Source: an uncultured Eubacteriales bacterium
Lineage (GTDB): Bacteria; Bacillota; Clostridia; Oscillospirales; Acutalibacteraceae
DNA length: 64,000 nucleotides
Reading direction: 5' to 3'
Assembly (NCBI GenBank): GCA_934725425.1
Contig: CAKVAX010000003.1
Coordinates: 1 to 64,000, forward strand
A program made the position numbers and the translations under genes. Of the stretch, positions 49,788 through 60,209 are shown piece after piece. The notes under the pieces are model-generated. The model saw nothing but the letters and a program-made list of their open reading frames with translations, ran no database searches and was not told where the DNA came from. The number at the start of each line of letters is the position of its first letter. The first letter of the stretch is position 1.

Positions 49788-50198
49788 TTAAACACATTCA
49801 TCCATGATATACGAAGCTAATCTATCCAATATTCCTGCAGTTACACCCACACCTGTGGCAATTGCAAAATGTTTCGAAGTAGTTTCTATATCTAATTTGT
49901 CTTTATTAAGCAACATTGCAGCTGAAAAGTAAAGTATTGCTGATAAAGCAGGTATAATTGCTCTCCTGGCTTTTTTTATTTTATTTAAGAATAGTCTTAA
50001 ATCTTCACTATGAATTTTTTTATTTAATTCTTGAAATTTACACTCGTTTTCATTGTATATCTCGATTTGCTTAGGAAAATCCTTACGAATGCATTGGTCG
50101 CCTTTTGCATTGATGACTAGGGGAGGAAAAATCATTGTAAATACCAGAGCAAAAATTGAAAAACAAGCAATAAATTTTTTTATACTAATCTTTTTCAT
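49788..50198 (-). CDS. Unrecognised small membrane or exported protein, 136 residues
   Basis: I do not recognise this protein. An N-terminal signal or membrane segment (residues 10-31, ending VINAKG) precedes a charged middle with two cysteines. A hydrophobic pair (PALSAILYFSAAMLL and FAIATGVGVTAGIL) and a short tail end the protein. It could be a small membrane protein with two or three spans. GGAAGGAAC lies about 10 bases before ATG 50198. It stands alone between the M23 peptidase and polC, convergent with the former. Confidence 0.75.
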   Translation of the reverse strand: MKKISIKKFIACFSIFALVFTMIFPPLVINAKGDQCIRKDFPKQIEIYNENECKFQELNKKIHSEDLRLFLNKIKKARRAIIPALSAILYFSAAMLLNKDKLDIETTSKHFAIATGVGVTAGILDRLASYIMDECV

Positions 50199-50337
50199 GC
50201 TATTTATGTTCCTTCCGTCAACTAAGTTTATTATTAACTTAATTTTAACATTTTCTCAGCTGAAAGTCAATGATAAAATTAAAGGATTTTATTAATTTTT
50301 TGGTAATGAGCCTAAAAAATTAGCTGATATTAATATC

Positions 50338-50377
50338 AAAATACCACCTTGAAAAAATTTTTCGAGGTAGTATTTTT
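50338..50377 (-). terminator. Probable terminator after polC
   Basis: On the minus strand AAATACTACCTC pairs with a segment reading AAGGTGGTATTT around an A/T-rich loop, followed by TGATATTAATA. The stem has G-U pairs and the T tail is weak. Confidence 0.55.
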
Positions 50378-50387
50378 ACTACAGTTT

Positions 50388-53300
50388 TTAAAAAAACGAC
50401 ATTTGATTGCTTTTGGGCAGAGAATTAAGCACTCCTGCTGTTTCCAGAGTTTCTATAACTGCTTTGGTTACTCTGGATCGCATTTGTACGTCGTCAATAG
50501 AAAGATACTCGCCTTCTTTTCGGGATTCCTGTAAATTTTGCGCCGCAGATTCTCCCACCCCTGACAAAGAGCTGAAAGGAAGTCTTATTTTTCCATCTTC
50601 CACAATATATTTATATGCGTCGGATTTGTATAAATCTACCGGCAAAACTTCGATTCCTCTGGCAAGCATTTCGTTTACTATTTGAAAAGTTGCGTACGCT
50701 GCATTTTCTTTTGCGCTTGCCTCTTTGCCTTTAGCAAGAATTTCCGCCATTTTTCTCTTTACCGCTTCGTGGCCTTTCATTACTGTCAATCCGTCAAAAT
50801 CTTCTCCTCGAACCGTAAAGTAAGCTGCATAATATTCTTTGGGATAATATATCTTATACCACCCGAGCCTCAACGTAGAAATCATATACGCCGCCGCATG
50901 AGCTTTAGGGAACATATACTTAATTTTCATGCATGAATCTACATACCACTGCGGAACATCATGCTCTTTCAAAGTCTGTAGGTGTTCGGGAGTCAGGAGC
51001 TTTGTTGCTTTTCCTTTTCTAACGATTTCCATTATTTTGAATGCGGTTTTAGGTTCGACACCTTTATGCATCAAATATACCATGATGTTGTCACGCGTTC
51101 CGATTACTTCAGATATGGTACACACACCCTTTTGAATTAAATCGTGAGCATTTCCATGCCATACGTCTGTTCCGTGTGATAATCCCGATATTTGAAGCAA
51201 ATCCGAAAACGTTTTGGGCTTGCATTCGATAAGCATTTGCCGCACGAATCCCGTTCCTACTTCAGGGAGCGAGAACGTACCCGTTTCTGAGTCAATATCT
51301 TTTGGGCTGATTCCCAGTTCTTTTGTAGAAGTAAATAAAGACATAACTTTTTGGTCGCTCATAGATACATCAGTTACTTTCACTCCGGTATAATCTTCCA
51401 AATATTTGTAAATTGACGGAACATCGTGCCCGAGTTCGTCGAGTTTGCATATGGTGTCATGGATAGCGTGGAAGTCAAAGTGAGTGGTTATATTATCAGA
51501 ATTTTGGTCATTGGCAGGGCGTTGAACAGGGCAAAAATCGTATATTTCTTTTCCTTGTGGCACAACAACCATTCCGCCCGGATGCTGACCTGTGGTTCGT
51601 TTTACTCCCGTGCAGCCTTCCGCCAGTCGTATAGTTTCGGCTTTGTTTAAGCTTATTCCGCGTTCTTCGGCGTATTTTTTCGTAAATCCTATTCCGGTTT
51701 TGGTTGCAATGGTGCCGATTGTTCCGGCTTTAAAAACATTATCTTTTCCGAATAGAGTTTCGGTGTATCTATGCGCATCGTTTTGGTATTCTCCCGAAAA
51801 ATTTAAGTCTATATCCGGTGTCTTATCTCCGTCAAACCCCAAAAACGTTTCGAAAGGTATGTCATGTCCGTCTTGTTTTAGTGTTTCTCCGCAGTTCGGG
51901 CACGCCTTTTGCGGTAAATCAAATCCTGAGCCGTAGCTTCCGTCTGTTATAAATTCACTGTATTGACATTTGGGACACAGGTAATGGGGGACCAGTGGAT
52001 TAACCTCCGAAATTCCTGACATAGTAGCGACGAATGATGAACCTACCGAACCCCTGGAGCCTACCAGATAACCGTGCTTTTCGGAATCTGCAACAAGTTT
52101 TTGAGCTATCATATAAAGGACAGAAAATCCGTGTTTGGTTATTGAATGGAGTTCTTTTTCCAATCGTTTTTTTACAATTTCAGGTAGGGGGTCGCCGTAT
52201 ATTTTTTTTGCTCTTTTCCATGTTATGTCAACGAGTTCTTCTTCTGCACCCGGAATAAAAGGCGGGTACACTCCGGGTGGAATTGGCAAAATACTATCAA
52301 CACTGTCTGCGATTTTATTGGTGTTTTCAACGACCACTTCAAAAGCTTTTTCTTTTCCCAGATACGAAAATTCCAAGAGCATTTCGGCTGTGGTTTTTAA
52401 ATAAAGAGGAGCTTGATTGTCGGCGTCCGCATAGCCTTGCCCCGCCATCAAAATTTTTCTGTATTCCGAATCTTCAGGGTTTAAGAAATGAACGTCGCCT
52501 GTAGCTACTACGGGTATATTTAGTGTTTCGCCGAGCTTTACTATAGTTTTGTTGAATTCTTGGATCTGGGCGGCAGAATTTGCAATTCCTTCCCTAATCA
52601 TAAATTCATTATTTCCGAGAGGTTGAATTTCCAGATAGTCGTAAAATTTGGCTATCTCGAGCAAATCTTCCCACGGACGTCCGCCCGTAATTGCGCGGAA
52701 TAACTCTCCCGCTTCGCACGCACTTCCAATTATTAAACCTTCACGGTGCTTTATCAGCTGGCTTTTGGGTATCCTTGGCTTTTTGTAAAAATATTTAAGA
52801 TGTGCCATTGAAATTAATTTATACAAATTTTTTAACCCAACTTGATTTTTTACGAGTATGCTCATATGGTGAGAAACAACTTTTTTTGCATCATTTCCAG
52901 CCAAAGAAGAATTTATTTCTTGAAGCGATGATATATTGTTATTTTTTGAAGCTATTTTTAAAAGCTCTATGAAAATATATGCCAGCGCCCGAGCGTCGTC
53001 CGAGGCTCTGTGATGATTAAATTCAGGTATTTTTAAAAATTTAGCCACAGTATCCAATTTGTGGTTTTTTATGCTCATAATTAGCGCACGGCTCATAGGA
53101 ACGGTATCTAGATATGTAAAAGAAAAATCTATCCCCAGCCTTTTGGTAGTAGCTTTTATGAAAGAAACATCGAAATTAGCATTATGAGCTACAAGTACAG
53201 GAGAATCTTTGCAAAAGTCTATAAAATTTTTAATTGCAATATCTTCTGTCGGCGCGCCCTTAACCATATCGGATGTAATTCCGGTTATTTCCGTTATTCT

Positions 53301-54710
53301 TTCAGGTACAGGAATTTTGGGGTCTACAAATGTGCAAAATTCATCTTGTACTACGTTGTTTTTAACTCTTACAGCGCCTATTTCTATTATCTTGTCGCTT
53401 TTAGCGTTAAATCCCGTGGTTTCAAGGTCAAAACATATGTATTCATCATCAAAATTTCTGTTGTCGTCTCCGGTGACGATAGGTAGCATGTCATTTACAA
53501 AATATGCTTCCACTCCGTATATAACTTTAAAATTGCCACCGTCTTTATTTATGGATTTTACGGTGTTCATTGCCTCCGGATAAGCTTGAGCTACACCATG
53601 GTCGGTTATAGCTACAGCGGGGTGGCCCCATTCATTGGCTTTTTCGATTAATTTTGTGGCCGGGGTTATTCCGTCCATGGCAGACATATTCGTGTGAAGG
53701 TGAAGCTCCACTCTTTTTTTGGGGGCATTGTCAACTATTTTGTATTTCGAAATCGTATTTATATTTTTTGGGCGCATAACGATATCTCTTTCGTACTTAT
53801 CGTCGCAAATTTCGCCATATACAAGAATAGTTTCACCTTTTTTTAATTTTTCAAGATATGCAGATTTATTTTTATTCTCTATAATTTTTAAAATTAAAGA
53901 CCCGGTATAATCAGTAATATATATAGTATAAATTATTTTGCTTCCATCCCTGGTTTCGTGAGAATCTGTCGAGAAAATATCTCCCCACACGCAAACATTT
54001 CCTGCATCAATACTTATTTCACGGATAGATATAGGTTCTTTTTTTATGATGTTTCCGTATAGTAGTTTCGAAGAACCGGGAACTATTTTTGGGAGGAGTT
54101 TATCTTTATCCCTTATTTCTATAAATGCATCTTTATTGATTTTTTCAGGTTCTTGTTTTTTCCCCGTTGGCTTTTTTGGAGGCGTTGGCGGTATGACAAC
54201 AGTGGGCTCAGGTATTTTTTTGTCTGTGCTATCTTTTTTAATTTCTTTTTCAATAAAGATTACATTTACCGGCTCGGCTAAATGCTGCGAAATAAAAACG
54301 CTTAATTTTTTATTAATGTTTTTTTGCATCAAAAAATCTTTTCCGCCGTGATACAAATATATTTTTATATCTTCGTTTTCTTTCGTAGCTTCAAAATCTT
54401 TAAATACTCTTTTTAGAGTGGGGGAGGAGAGCGAAAATTCTTGAATTATATTTTTGAAATTTCTTTCGTTTTCAATTTTAGAAACAGACGGAATTATTAT
54501 CACTTCTTTTAGGTTTAAATCAGATTGAAGTAATAATTTTTTTGCTTCTGACAATTCATTTTCAGGGACATCTTCTGAGAAATTTAAATTTATTACAAGT
54601 CTGCGATTTTTTTTATCTACATTCAAAGACTCTATGTCTGCGCTAGCCATAGAGTCTCCAAGAGATGAAATGTCTATATAATCTTTAAAAAAATTTACAA
54701 ATTTTTTCAA
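50388..54710 (-). CDS. polC: DNA polymerase III alpha subunit, Gram-positive type (PolC)
   Basis: The main replicative polymerase of low-GC Gram-positive bacteria, with built-in proofreading. In its 1440 residues there is an N-terminal region, an OB fold (about 235-310, VCVWGDIFSTDSHETRDG) and the first PHP segment ELHLHTNMSAMDG. The 3'-5' exonuclease follows (YICFDLETTGF, HNANFDVSF, HRASDDARAL), inserted in the PHP domain. The polymerase core has the zinc finger CPKC...CPNC and the catalytic TPDIDLNFSG, and ends QMSFF. It closes a long operon, 18 bases after ispG. Confidence 0.97.
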   Translation of the reverse strand: MKKFVNFFKDYIDISSLGDSMASADIESLNVDKKNRRLVINLNFSEDVPENELSEAKKLLLQSDLNLKEVIIIPSVSKIENERNFKNIIQEFSLSSPTLKRVFKDFEATKENEDIKIYLYHGGKDFLMQKNINKKLSVFISQHLAEPVNVIFIEKEIKKDSTDKKIPEPTVVIPPTPPKKPTGKKQEPEKINKDAFIEIRDKDKLLPKIVPGSSKLLYGNIIKKEPISIREISIDAGNVCVWGDIFSTDSHETRDGSKIIYTIYITDYTGSLILKIIENKNKSAYLEKLKKGETILVYGEICDDKYERDIVMRPKNINTISKYKIVDNAPKKRVELHLHTNMSAMDGITPATKLIEKANEWGHPAVAITDHGVAQAYPEAMNTVKSINKDGGNFKVIYGVEAYFVNDMLPIVTGDDNRNFDDEYICFDLETTGFNAKSDKIIEIGAVRVKNNVVQDEFCTFVDPKIPVPERITEITGITSDMVKGAPTEDIAIKNFIDFCKDSPVLVAHNANFDVSFIKATTKRLGIDFSFTYLDTVPMSRALIMSIKNHKLDTVAKFLKIPEFNHHRASDDARALAYIFIELLKIASKNNNISSLQEINSSLAGNDAKKVVSHHMSILVKNQVGLKNLYKLISMAHLKYFYKKPRIPKSQLIKHREGLIIGSACEAGELFRAITGGRPWEDLLEIAKFYDYLEIQPLGNNEFMIREGIANSAAQIQEFNKTIVKLGETLNIPVVATGDVHFLNPEDSEYRKILMAGQGYADADNQAPLYLKTTAEMLLEFSYLGKEKAFEVVVENTNKIADSVDSILPIPPGVYPPFIPGAEEELVDITWKRAKKIYGDPLPEIVKKRLEKELHSITKHGFSVLYMIAQKLVADSEKHGYLVGSRGSVGSSFVATMSGISEVNPLVPHYLCPKCQYSEFITDGSYGSGFDLPQKACPNCGETLKQDGHDIPFETFLGFDGDKTPDIDLNFSGEYQNDAHRYTETLFGKDNVFKAGTIGTIATKTGIGFTKKYAEERGISLNKAETIRLAEGCTGVKRTTGQHPGGMVVVPQGKEIYDFCPVQRPANDQNSDNITTHFDFHAIHDTICKLDELGHDVPSIYKYLEDYTGVKVTDVSMSDQKVMSLFTSTKELGISPKDIDSETGTFSLPEVGTGFVRQMLIECKPKTFSDLLQISGLSHGTDVWHGNAHDLIQKGVCTISEVIGTRDNIMVYLMHKGVEPKTAFKIMEIVRKGKATKLLTPEHLQTLKEHDVPQWYVDSCMKIKYMFPKAHAAAYMISTLRLGWYKIYYPKEYYAAYFTVRGEDFDGLTVMKGHEAVKRKMAEILAKGKEASAKENAAYATFQIVNEMLARGIEVLPVDLYKSDAYKYIVEDGKIRLPFSSLSGVGESAAQNLQESRKEGEYLSIDDVQMRSRVTKAVIETLETAGVLNSLPKSNQMSFF

Positions 54711-54728
54711 TTTATTTCTTCCTTATTT

Positions 54729-55790
54729 TTATTTATTTTCTAAATCCATGGAGTGTATTTCTTTTATGAGTTCCTCTACCAATTCACTTTCAGGAACTTT
54801 TTTAATTATTTTGCCTTTTTTAAATATTATTCCCATGCCGTCAGCCCCTGTAATACCTATGTCAGCATCCTTGGCTTCTCCGGGCCCGTTGACCACGCAA
54901 CCCATTATGGCTACTTTCAGGTCAGCAGGATAGTTTTTAAGTTTATTTTCAACTTCTTCAGTGATTTTAATAAGATTTATTCTGGTTCTTCCGCAAGTTG
55001 GGCAAGAAGTGAATCTAATACCGGATTTTCTAAGTTCCAGTGATTTTAATATTTCAAACCCGGTTTCAATTTCTTTAACAGGTGCGGCTGTCAAGGATAC
55101 CCTTATGGTGTCCCCGATTCCGTCAAGAAGCAGAGAGCCTATTCCTATTGAAGATTTCACGATTCCGGATTTTTCGGTGCCTGATTCCGTCACGCCCAAA
55201 TGTAGCGGATAATCGCATTTAGAAGCTACCAAACGGTTCGCCTCGACAGTTCTATATATGTCAGAGGCTTTTATCGAAATAATTATGTCGTTAAAATCGT
55301 ATTTTTCAAGCAAAGAAGCATTGTATAAAGCGCTTTCTGCCATTGCTTTGGCGCTTGGTGAGCCGTGCTTTTTCAGTATATGCTTTTCGATTGACCCGGA
55401 ATTTACTCCGATGCGTATCGGAATTTTATTTAAACTGCAAGCTTTTGCTATTTCTTTTATTTTATCTTCGCTTCCTATATTTCCTGGATTAATTCGTATT
55501 TTATCTATTCCCGCAGCTATGGATTCGAGCGCAAGCTTGTAATCAAAATGAATATCAGCCACGAGCGGAATATCCACTTTGCTTTTAATTTTATCAATAA
55601 GCGAAACAGCCTCCATATTGGGAATGGCTATTCTTAGTATTTCACACCCTGCTTGTTTTAGTTCTGTTGCTTGCAAGATGCTTTTTTCAAGGTCGTAGGA
55701 GGGAACATTAATCATAGATTGAACCGCTATGGGATTATCTCCTCCTATTTTAATTTTGCCTATATTTATAGTTTTAGACAATCGCCTCAT
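54729..55790 (-). CDS. ispG: 4-hydroxy-3-methylbut-2-enyl diphosphate synthase (IspG/GcpE)
   Basis: An iron-sulfur enzyme of the methylerythritol phosphate (MEP) isoprenoid route. The 353-residue protein begins RLSKTINIGKIKIGGDNPIA, includes the barrel motif VADIHFDYKLAL and RINPGNIG, and carries the cluster cysteines in SCPTCGRTR and GCVVNGPGEA. With dxr in the same operon it shows the MEP pathway at work. The electron donor could be the ferredoxin at 48396, but that is a guess. Confidence 0.96.
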   Translation of the reverse strand: MRRLSKTINIGKIKIGGDNPIAVQSMINVPSYDLEKSILQATELKQAGCEILRIAIPNMEAVSLIDKIKSKVDIPLVADIHFDYKLALESIAAGIDKIRINPGNIGSEDKIKEIAKACSLNKIPIRIGVNSGSIEKHILKKHGSPSAKAMAESALYNASLLEKYDFNDIIISIKASDIYRTVEANRLVASKCDYPLHLGVTESGTEKSGIVKSSIGIGSLLLDGIGDTIRVSLTAAPVKEIETGFEILKSLELRKSGIRFTSCPTCGRTRINLIKITEEVENKLKNYPADLKVAIMGCVVNGPGEAKDADIGITGADGMGIIFKKGKIIKKVPESELVEELIKEIHSMDLENK

Positions 55791-55813
55791 ATAAGTACCC
55801 TCCTTTTCCTAGA

Positions 55814-56878
55814 TTATGCTTTTCCTATTAATTTTAATATATCTGAGTAAGACATCCAAATCATAAACAATAAAAATAGTACAAATCCGATTGTATGTAC
55901 AAGTCCTTCATATTTAGGATTTATTTTTTTGCCTGTTATAAGTTCAATAAATAAGAATACTAGTCTTCCGCCGTCAAGAGCCGGGAGAGGCAATAAATTG
56001 AAAATACCCAAATTTACGGTTATTATTGACATAATACTTACAATGTTGATTAAAGCTATAAAAGCACTGGATTTTAATCCTTCGTTAGTTATTTTTCCAA
56101 TTTCGGAAGCTATTCCTATAGGACCGGCGGTTTTTTTGAGAGATATTTTTCCTGTAACCAGTCCTCCAAGACTTCTCCAAACTATATTTATTATAGAGGC
56201 AGTTTCTGAAAATGTTGATTTAATAAGATTTACAAAATTTTTCTCAATAGGTTCAACAAAAAAATCAATTTCCGCAGACCGGCTTCCGTCTGTGTTCTCA
56301 ACAGGTTTAAAGTTTACATTTTCAAGGTTTATGATTTTCCCGTCTCTTCGTACTTCTATATCAAAGTCAGAAGTGCCAAAAGCCGAAATGTTGAATGCTA
56401 TATCTCTGAATGTGCGTATTCTTGAGCTATTTATCTTTAAAATTTCATCCCCGACCATTAAACCGGTGGATGAAGAAACAGCGTCTTTTTCAAAAGCTTT
56501 TATAGTAGTGGATGCAATAGCGGGAGAATTTATCAGCAAAATAAAAGTGAGTACAAATCCAAGTATTAAGTTCATGATTCCGCCCGAGGCGATAATAAGT
56601 ATTTTCTGCCATGCCTTTTTTTGCTCAAAAGACCTTGGATTATCACTATGCTCGTCTTCGCCTTCCATTTCGCAAAATCCACCTATTGGCAAAGCCCTTA
56701 AAGAAAACATAGTTTCCCCTTTTTGAAATTTAAATACCCTAGGCCCCATGCCCAAAGCAAACTCATTCACCTTAACGCCAAATTTTTTTGCCCAAAAAAA
56801 GTGACCTAATTCGTGCAAAAAAATAATTAAATTGAAAAGTAAAATTGCAAATATTATTAAAAGTACTATCAAATTCAT
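55814..56878 (-). CDS. rseP: Site-2 intramembrane zinc protease RseP/RasP
   Basis: An M50 protease that cuts membrane-embedded anti-sigma factors and leftover signal peptides. The 354-residue protein has the zinc motif HELGH (residues 22-26) in the first membrane helix. A PDZ domain (about 110-185, LMVGDEILKINSSRIRTF) and the third-ligand motif NLLPLPALDGGRLV near the C terminus follow. It lies between dxr and ispG, its usual place in Firmicutes. Confidence 0.95.
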   Translation of the reverse strand: MNLIVLLIIFAILLFNLIIFLHELGHFFWAKKFGVKVNEFALGMGPRVFKFQKGETMFSLRALPIGGFCEMEGEDEHSDNPRSFEQKKAWQKILIIASGGIMNLILGFVLTFILLINSPAIASTTIKAFEKDAVSSSTGLMVGDEILKINSSRIRTFRDIAFNISAFGTSDFDIEVRRDGKIINLENVNFKPVENTDGSRSAEIDFFVEPIEKNFVNLIKSTFSETASIINIVWRSLGGLVTGKISLKKTAGPIGIASEIGKITNEGLKSSAFIALINIVSIMSIITVNLGIFNLLPLPALDGGRLVFLFIELITGKKINPKYEGLVHTIGFVLFLLFMIWMSYSDILKLIGKA

Positions 56879-56895
56879 ACACTCCTTTTTATTTT

Positions 56896-58041
56896 TTAAA
56901 TTATAGATTTTATAAAATCTCTTGTAATTTTATCAGCGGAAAGGATGTCGTTTACAGATTTTATTTGGGTGCTTTGGATATTTTCTTTGGCTTTTTTTAT
57001 TAAGTTTATTATTTCTGTAAATTTTATTTTATTTTCTAAAAATAGCCGCACAGCTTCTTCGTTCGCTGCATTTACGATTGCAGTTGTGGTCCCGCCTTGC
57101 TTGACCGCTTCTTTGCATATTTTTATGGATTCAAAAGCATCATAGTCCGGTTCAAAAAATGAAATGTTTTTAAGCTTCGGTAAATTTAGTTCCGGAACAA
57201 AAGTATCTTTTCGACTAGGGTAAGTTATAGCATACGCTATAGGAGTTTTCATGCTGGGAGTTCCCATTTGAGCTATGATTGAATTGTCCGTATATTCCAC
57301 CATTGAGTGAACTATACTTTGAGGGTGAATTACAACATCAATTTTATCCTCAGGAACGCCAAAAAGATGCATAGCCTCTATAATTTCAAATCCTTTGTTC
57401 ATCATAGTTGCGGAGTCTATCGTTATTTTGGAGCCCATTTTCCAACTGGGATGATTCAAAGCTTGACTTAATGTCACATTTTCCAATTCTTTTTTTGACT
57501 TTCCAAAAAATGGTCCGCCTGAAGCTGTTAATATAAGTTTTTTTATTAAATTTTTATCTTTACAACATTCTAGGCATTGGAATATTGCGCTGTGTTCACT
57601 GTCAACCGGCAAAATTTTTATATTTTTTTCTTTTGCCGCATTCATAACATACTCTCCGGCCACTACCAGAGTTTCTTTATTTGCGAGCGCTATATCTTTT
57701 TTTGCTTCAATGGCGCTTAATGTGGGCAAAAGTCCTATCATTCCCGAAACCGCTGTGATAACCAAATCCGACTCCGAACACGATGCCACTTCACAAAGTC
57801 CGTCAATTTTGCTTAAAATTTTGGTATCTGTATCTTTAACGGCATTTTTAAGAATTTTTGCGTTTTTTTCATCATAAACAGCCGCGATTTTTGGCTTCAA
57901 TTCTCGGATTTGTTTTTCGAGTAAGTCAATATTATTATTCCCGGATATGGCGTTTACCTTTATTCCGAGAGCTTTGGCAACCTCTATTGATTGAGTCCCT
58001 ATAGAGCCTGTGGAACCCAATATAGATAAACTTTTTTTCAT
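56896..58041 (-). CDS. dxr: 1-deoxy-D-xylulose 5-phosphate reductoisomerase
   Basis: Second enzyme of the MEP pathway. The 381-residue protein has the NADPH-binding LGSTGSIGTQS, the active-site VDSEHSAIFQCL, TASGGPF and SMVEYTDNSIIAQMGTP motifs. I take ATG 58041, as AAGAG lies 9 bases upstream; a TTG three codons earlier abuts that SD. Confidence 0.96.
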   Translation of the reverse strand: MKKSLSILGSTGSIGTQSIEVAKALGIKVNAISGNNNIDLLEKQIRELKPKIAAVYDEKNAKILKNAVKDTDTKILSKIDGLCEVASCSESDLVITAVSGMIGLLPTLSAIEAKKDIALANKETLVVAGEYVMNAAKEKNIKILPVDSEHSAIFQCLECCKDKNLIKKLILTASGGPFFGKSKKELENVTLSQALNHPSWKMGSKITIDSATMMNKGFEIIEAMHLFGVPEDKIDVVIHPQSIVHSMVEYTDNSIIAQMGTPSMKTPIAYAITYPSRKDTFVPELNLPKLKNISFFEPDYDAFESIKICKEAVKQGGTTTAIVNAANEEAVRLFLENKIKFTEIINLIKKAKENIQSTQIKSVNDILSADKITRDFIKSII

Positions 58042-58055
58042 AATTTTCAACTCTT

Positions 58056-58874
58056 TTAATGTATTATGTTTATAAATTTTAAAAATATCAATACGTAGGG
58101 CGCAACAAAAATTACACTGTCAAATCGATCCAAAATTCCTCCGTGCCCAGGCATTAAATTTCCAAAATCTTTAACTCTGTATTTCCTTTTTATTACTGAA
58201 AAGCACAAATCCCCGAGCGTTGATATCGCCGACCCAAACAAAGCAAGTACGACAATTAAAAAGTAATTGATGGTATGTCTTTGCGAAAATACCAGACTAT
58301 TAAAAACATAAGCTATAATTACCAAACAAGAAACGCAAGTAATAATCCCGCCTATAAACCCTTCTATTGTTTTTTTGGGACTTACATTGGGGCAGAGCTT
58401 GTTTTTCCCTAAAAATTTTCCGAAAAAATACGCACCCGTATCGGATATCCACGCAATGGCCAGTGCTAAAAAAACATAAAAGCTCCCGTAATTTATTCCA
58501 ATTATCCTAAGTTCCGTTAGGCTTCCGAATCCGAAAGTTATTATTATTGCCATTGTGTAAGTAACGGCAGCATCTTGTAAGCTCAAAGAAGGATTAGTCA
58601 CGAGGAGACAAAAAATAACAAGGGTATATGCGTACAAAGCGATTTGCCACGCGAGATAATTCCCGATTAGCGGCAAAATCGAAATGAATATTAGGGTAAA
58701 AAAAACCAGAGGATAATTTTTAGATAAATTCATTACCGAAAAAATTTCATTCATCGCTATAATCGAAATAACTGCTGTGGTTATACTTATAATGAATGGA
58801 TAATTGTGGGAAAAAAACAAAACTATAAATGCGAAAATTGCTCCTGTAATCCCCGATATTATTCTTTTTGACAT
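58056..58874 (-). CDS. cdsA: Phosphatidate cytidylyltransferase
   Basis: A membrane enzyme that makes CDP-diacylglycerol for phospholipid synthesis. The 272-residue protein has about seven membrane segments and the family signature SVIKRKYRVKDFGNLMPGHG followed by GILDRFDS near the C terminus. ATG 58874 is placed by the SD GGAGGTG that lies inside the end of uppS; the TTG two codons before is too close to it. Confidence 0.95.
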   Translation of the reverse strand: MSKRIISGITGAIFAFIVLFFSHNYPFIISITTAVISIIAMNEIFSVMNLSKNYPLVFFTLIFISILPLIGNYLAWQIALYAYTLVIFCLLVTNPSLSLQDAAVTYTMAIIITFGFGSLTELRIIGINYGSFYVFLALAIAWISDTGAYFFGKFLGKNKLCPNVSPKKTIEGFIGGIITCVSCLVIIAYVFNSLVFSQRHTINYFLIVVLALFGSAISTLGDLCFSVIKRKYRVKDFGNLMPGHGGILDRFDSVIFVAPYVLIFLKFINIIH

Positions 58875-58876
58875 TT

Positions 58877-59596
58877 TCAAGCACCTCCAAAGCGTCGAGT
58901 TCTTAGAAAATATTCGTGTATTGCCTTGTTAAATTCTTCCGGAGAAAAATCCGGCCAAAGCACTTCAGTACTGTAAAATTCCGCATATGCCGATTGCCAA
59001 AGCATGAAATTTGAAAGCCTTTTTTCTCCTGCGGTTCGTATTATAAAATCTATGTCCGGTTGATTATATGTATAAAGGTATTCCTGCAGAGTGTCCTCGT
59101 TAATATCTTTTACTGAAATTTCATTTTTCAAAATTTTTTCTGCAATTCTTTTAACAGCATTTGTAATTTCGTTTCTGCTGCCGTAATTCATCGCAATATT
59201 CAGGTTTAATCCCGTGCGGTCTTTTGTTTCAAATTCAATGGTTTTGATTAAATCTTGAATGTCTTTTGAAAAAGAAGACATATCACCCAAAAATTTAACT
59301 TTCATATTTTCATTCGAAAATTCCCGGATAGATTTTTTTAAATATTTTTTAAATAGGAACATAAGTGCAGAAATTTCGGCTTTTGAGCGTTTCCAGTTTT
59401 CAGTGGAAAAAGCATATACGGTAAGATGTTTAAGTCCAAGATTGTTGGCATATTTAGCTATATTTTCAAAAGCCTTTGCTCCGGAGGAATGACCTGCGGA
59501 AGCAGGTAGGCCATGGCTTTTAGCCCACCTGCGATTTCCGTCCATTATTATTCCTACGTGCAAAGGCAATTTGGCGCTTGAACTTTTACTTTCCAT
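58877..59596 (-). CDS. uppS: Undecaprenyl diphosphate synthase (cis-prenyltransferase)
   Basis: It makes the C55 lipid carrier for wall polymers, using the isoprenoid units from the MEP genes of the same operon. The 239-residue protein has the catalytic motif IIMDGNRRWAK with its Asp, the region AFSTENWKRS, and the C-terminal LIRTAGEKRLSNF-type signature (seen as FIIRTAGEKRLSNFMLWQ). Confidence 0.96.
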   Translation of the reverse strand: MESKSSSAKLPLHVGIIMDGNRRWAKSHGLPASAGHSSGAKAFENIAKYANNLGLKHLTVYAFSTENWKRSKAEISALMFLFKKYLKKSIREFSNENMKVKFLGDMSSFSKDIQDLIKTIEFETKDRTGLNLNIAMNYGSRNEITNAVKRIAEKILKNEISVKDINEDTLQEYLYTYNQPDIDFIIRTAGEKRLSNFMLWQSAYAEFYSTEVLWPDFSPEEFNKAIHEYFLRTRRFGGA

Positions 59597-59620
59597 AAAT
59601 ATAACTCCAAAGCTTTTATT

Positions 59621-60175
59621 TTACAAAGACAAAATTTGTTTGCTTTTTGCAGAAGATAACGAATCAATTTCTTTACAATATTTGTCGGTTAATTCCTGAA
59701 TTTTCTTTTCTCCGCGGTTCATTTCGTCTTCGGTAATTTCGGAGCTTTTTTTCATATTTTTTATTTTATCTATAGCGTCTCTTCTTATGTTTCTTATTGA
59801 AATTTTGGAATCTTCAGCGATTGCCGACACTTCTTTAGAAATTTCTTTTCTTCTTTCTTCAGTTAATTGAGGAAAAATAAGACGAATTATTTTTCCGTCA
59901 TTTTGAGGATTAATTCCCAAATCTGATTTTTGAATTGCTTTTTCAATCCCGGATAGTATGGATATATCCCAAGGTTGAATCACAAGGATTCTTGCTTCGG
60001 AAACCGAAATAGCCGCAACTTGGTTTATCGGTGTTGGTGAGCCGTAATAATCTACGGTTATTTTGTCAAGTACTGCGGGATTTGCTCTTCCTGCTTGAAT
60101 TGAAGCGTATTCCGAAACTAATCTGTCGCAGGTATTCTTCATGCGGTTTTGAGCGTCTGTAATAAGGTTATTCAT
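59621..60175 (-). CDS. frr: Ribosome recycling factor
   Basis: It splits post-termination ribosomes with EF-G. The 184-residue protein has AGRANPAVLDKI and DYYGSPTPINQVA, RNIRRDAIDKIK, and a coiled-coil domain, as usual. I choose ATG 60175, with GGAGGAAAAA upstream, over the ATG at 60190, which lies before the SD. Confidence 0.96.
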   Translation of the reverse strand: MNNLITDAQNRMKNTCDRLVSEYASIQAGRANPAVLDKITVDYYGSPTPINQVAAISVSEARILVIQPWDISILSGIEKAIQKSDLGINPQNDGKIIRLIFPQLTEERRKEISKEVSAIAEDSKISIRNIRRDAIDKIKNMKKSSEITEDEMNRGEKKIQELTDKYCKEIDSLSSAKSKQILSL

Positions 60176-60209
60176 AAATTTTTCCTCCAAATATTTATAT
60201 TATTTATTT

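Noticed and set aside
55929..56726. 265-codon frame opposite rseP
   Set aside because: It is long, but it mirrors the rseP frame and lacks a plausible SD. rseP carries all family motifs on the other strand.
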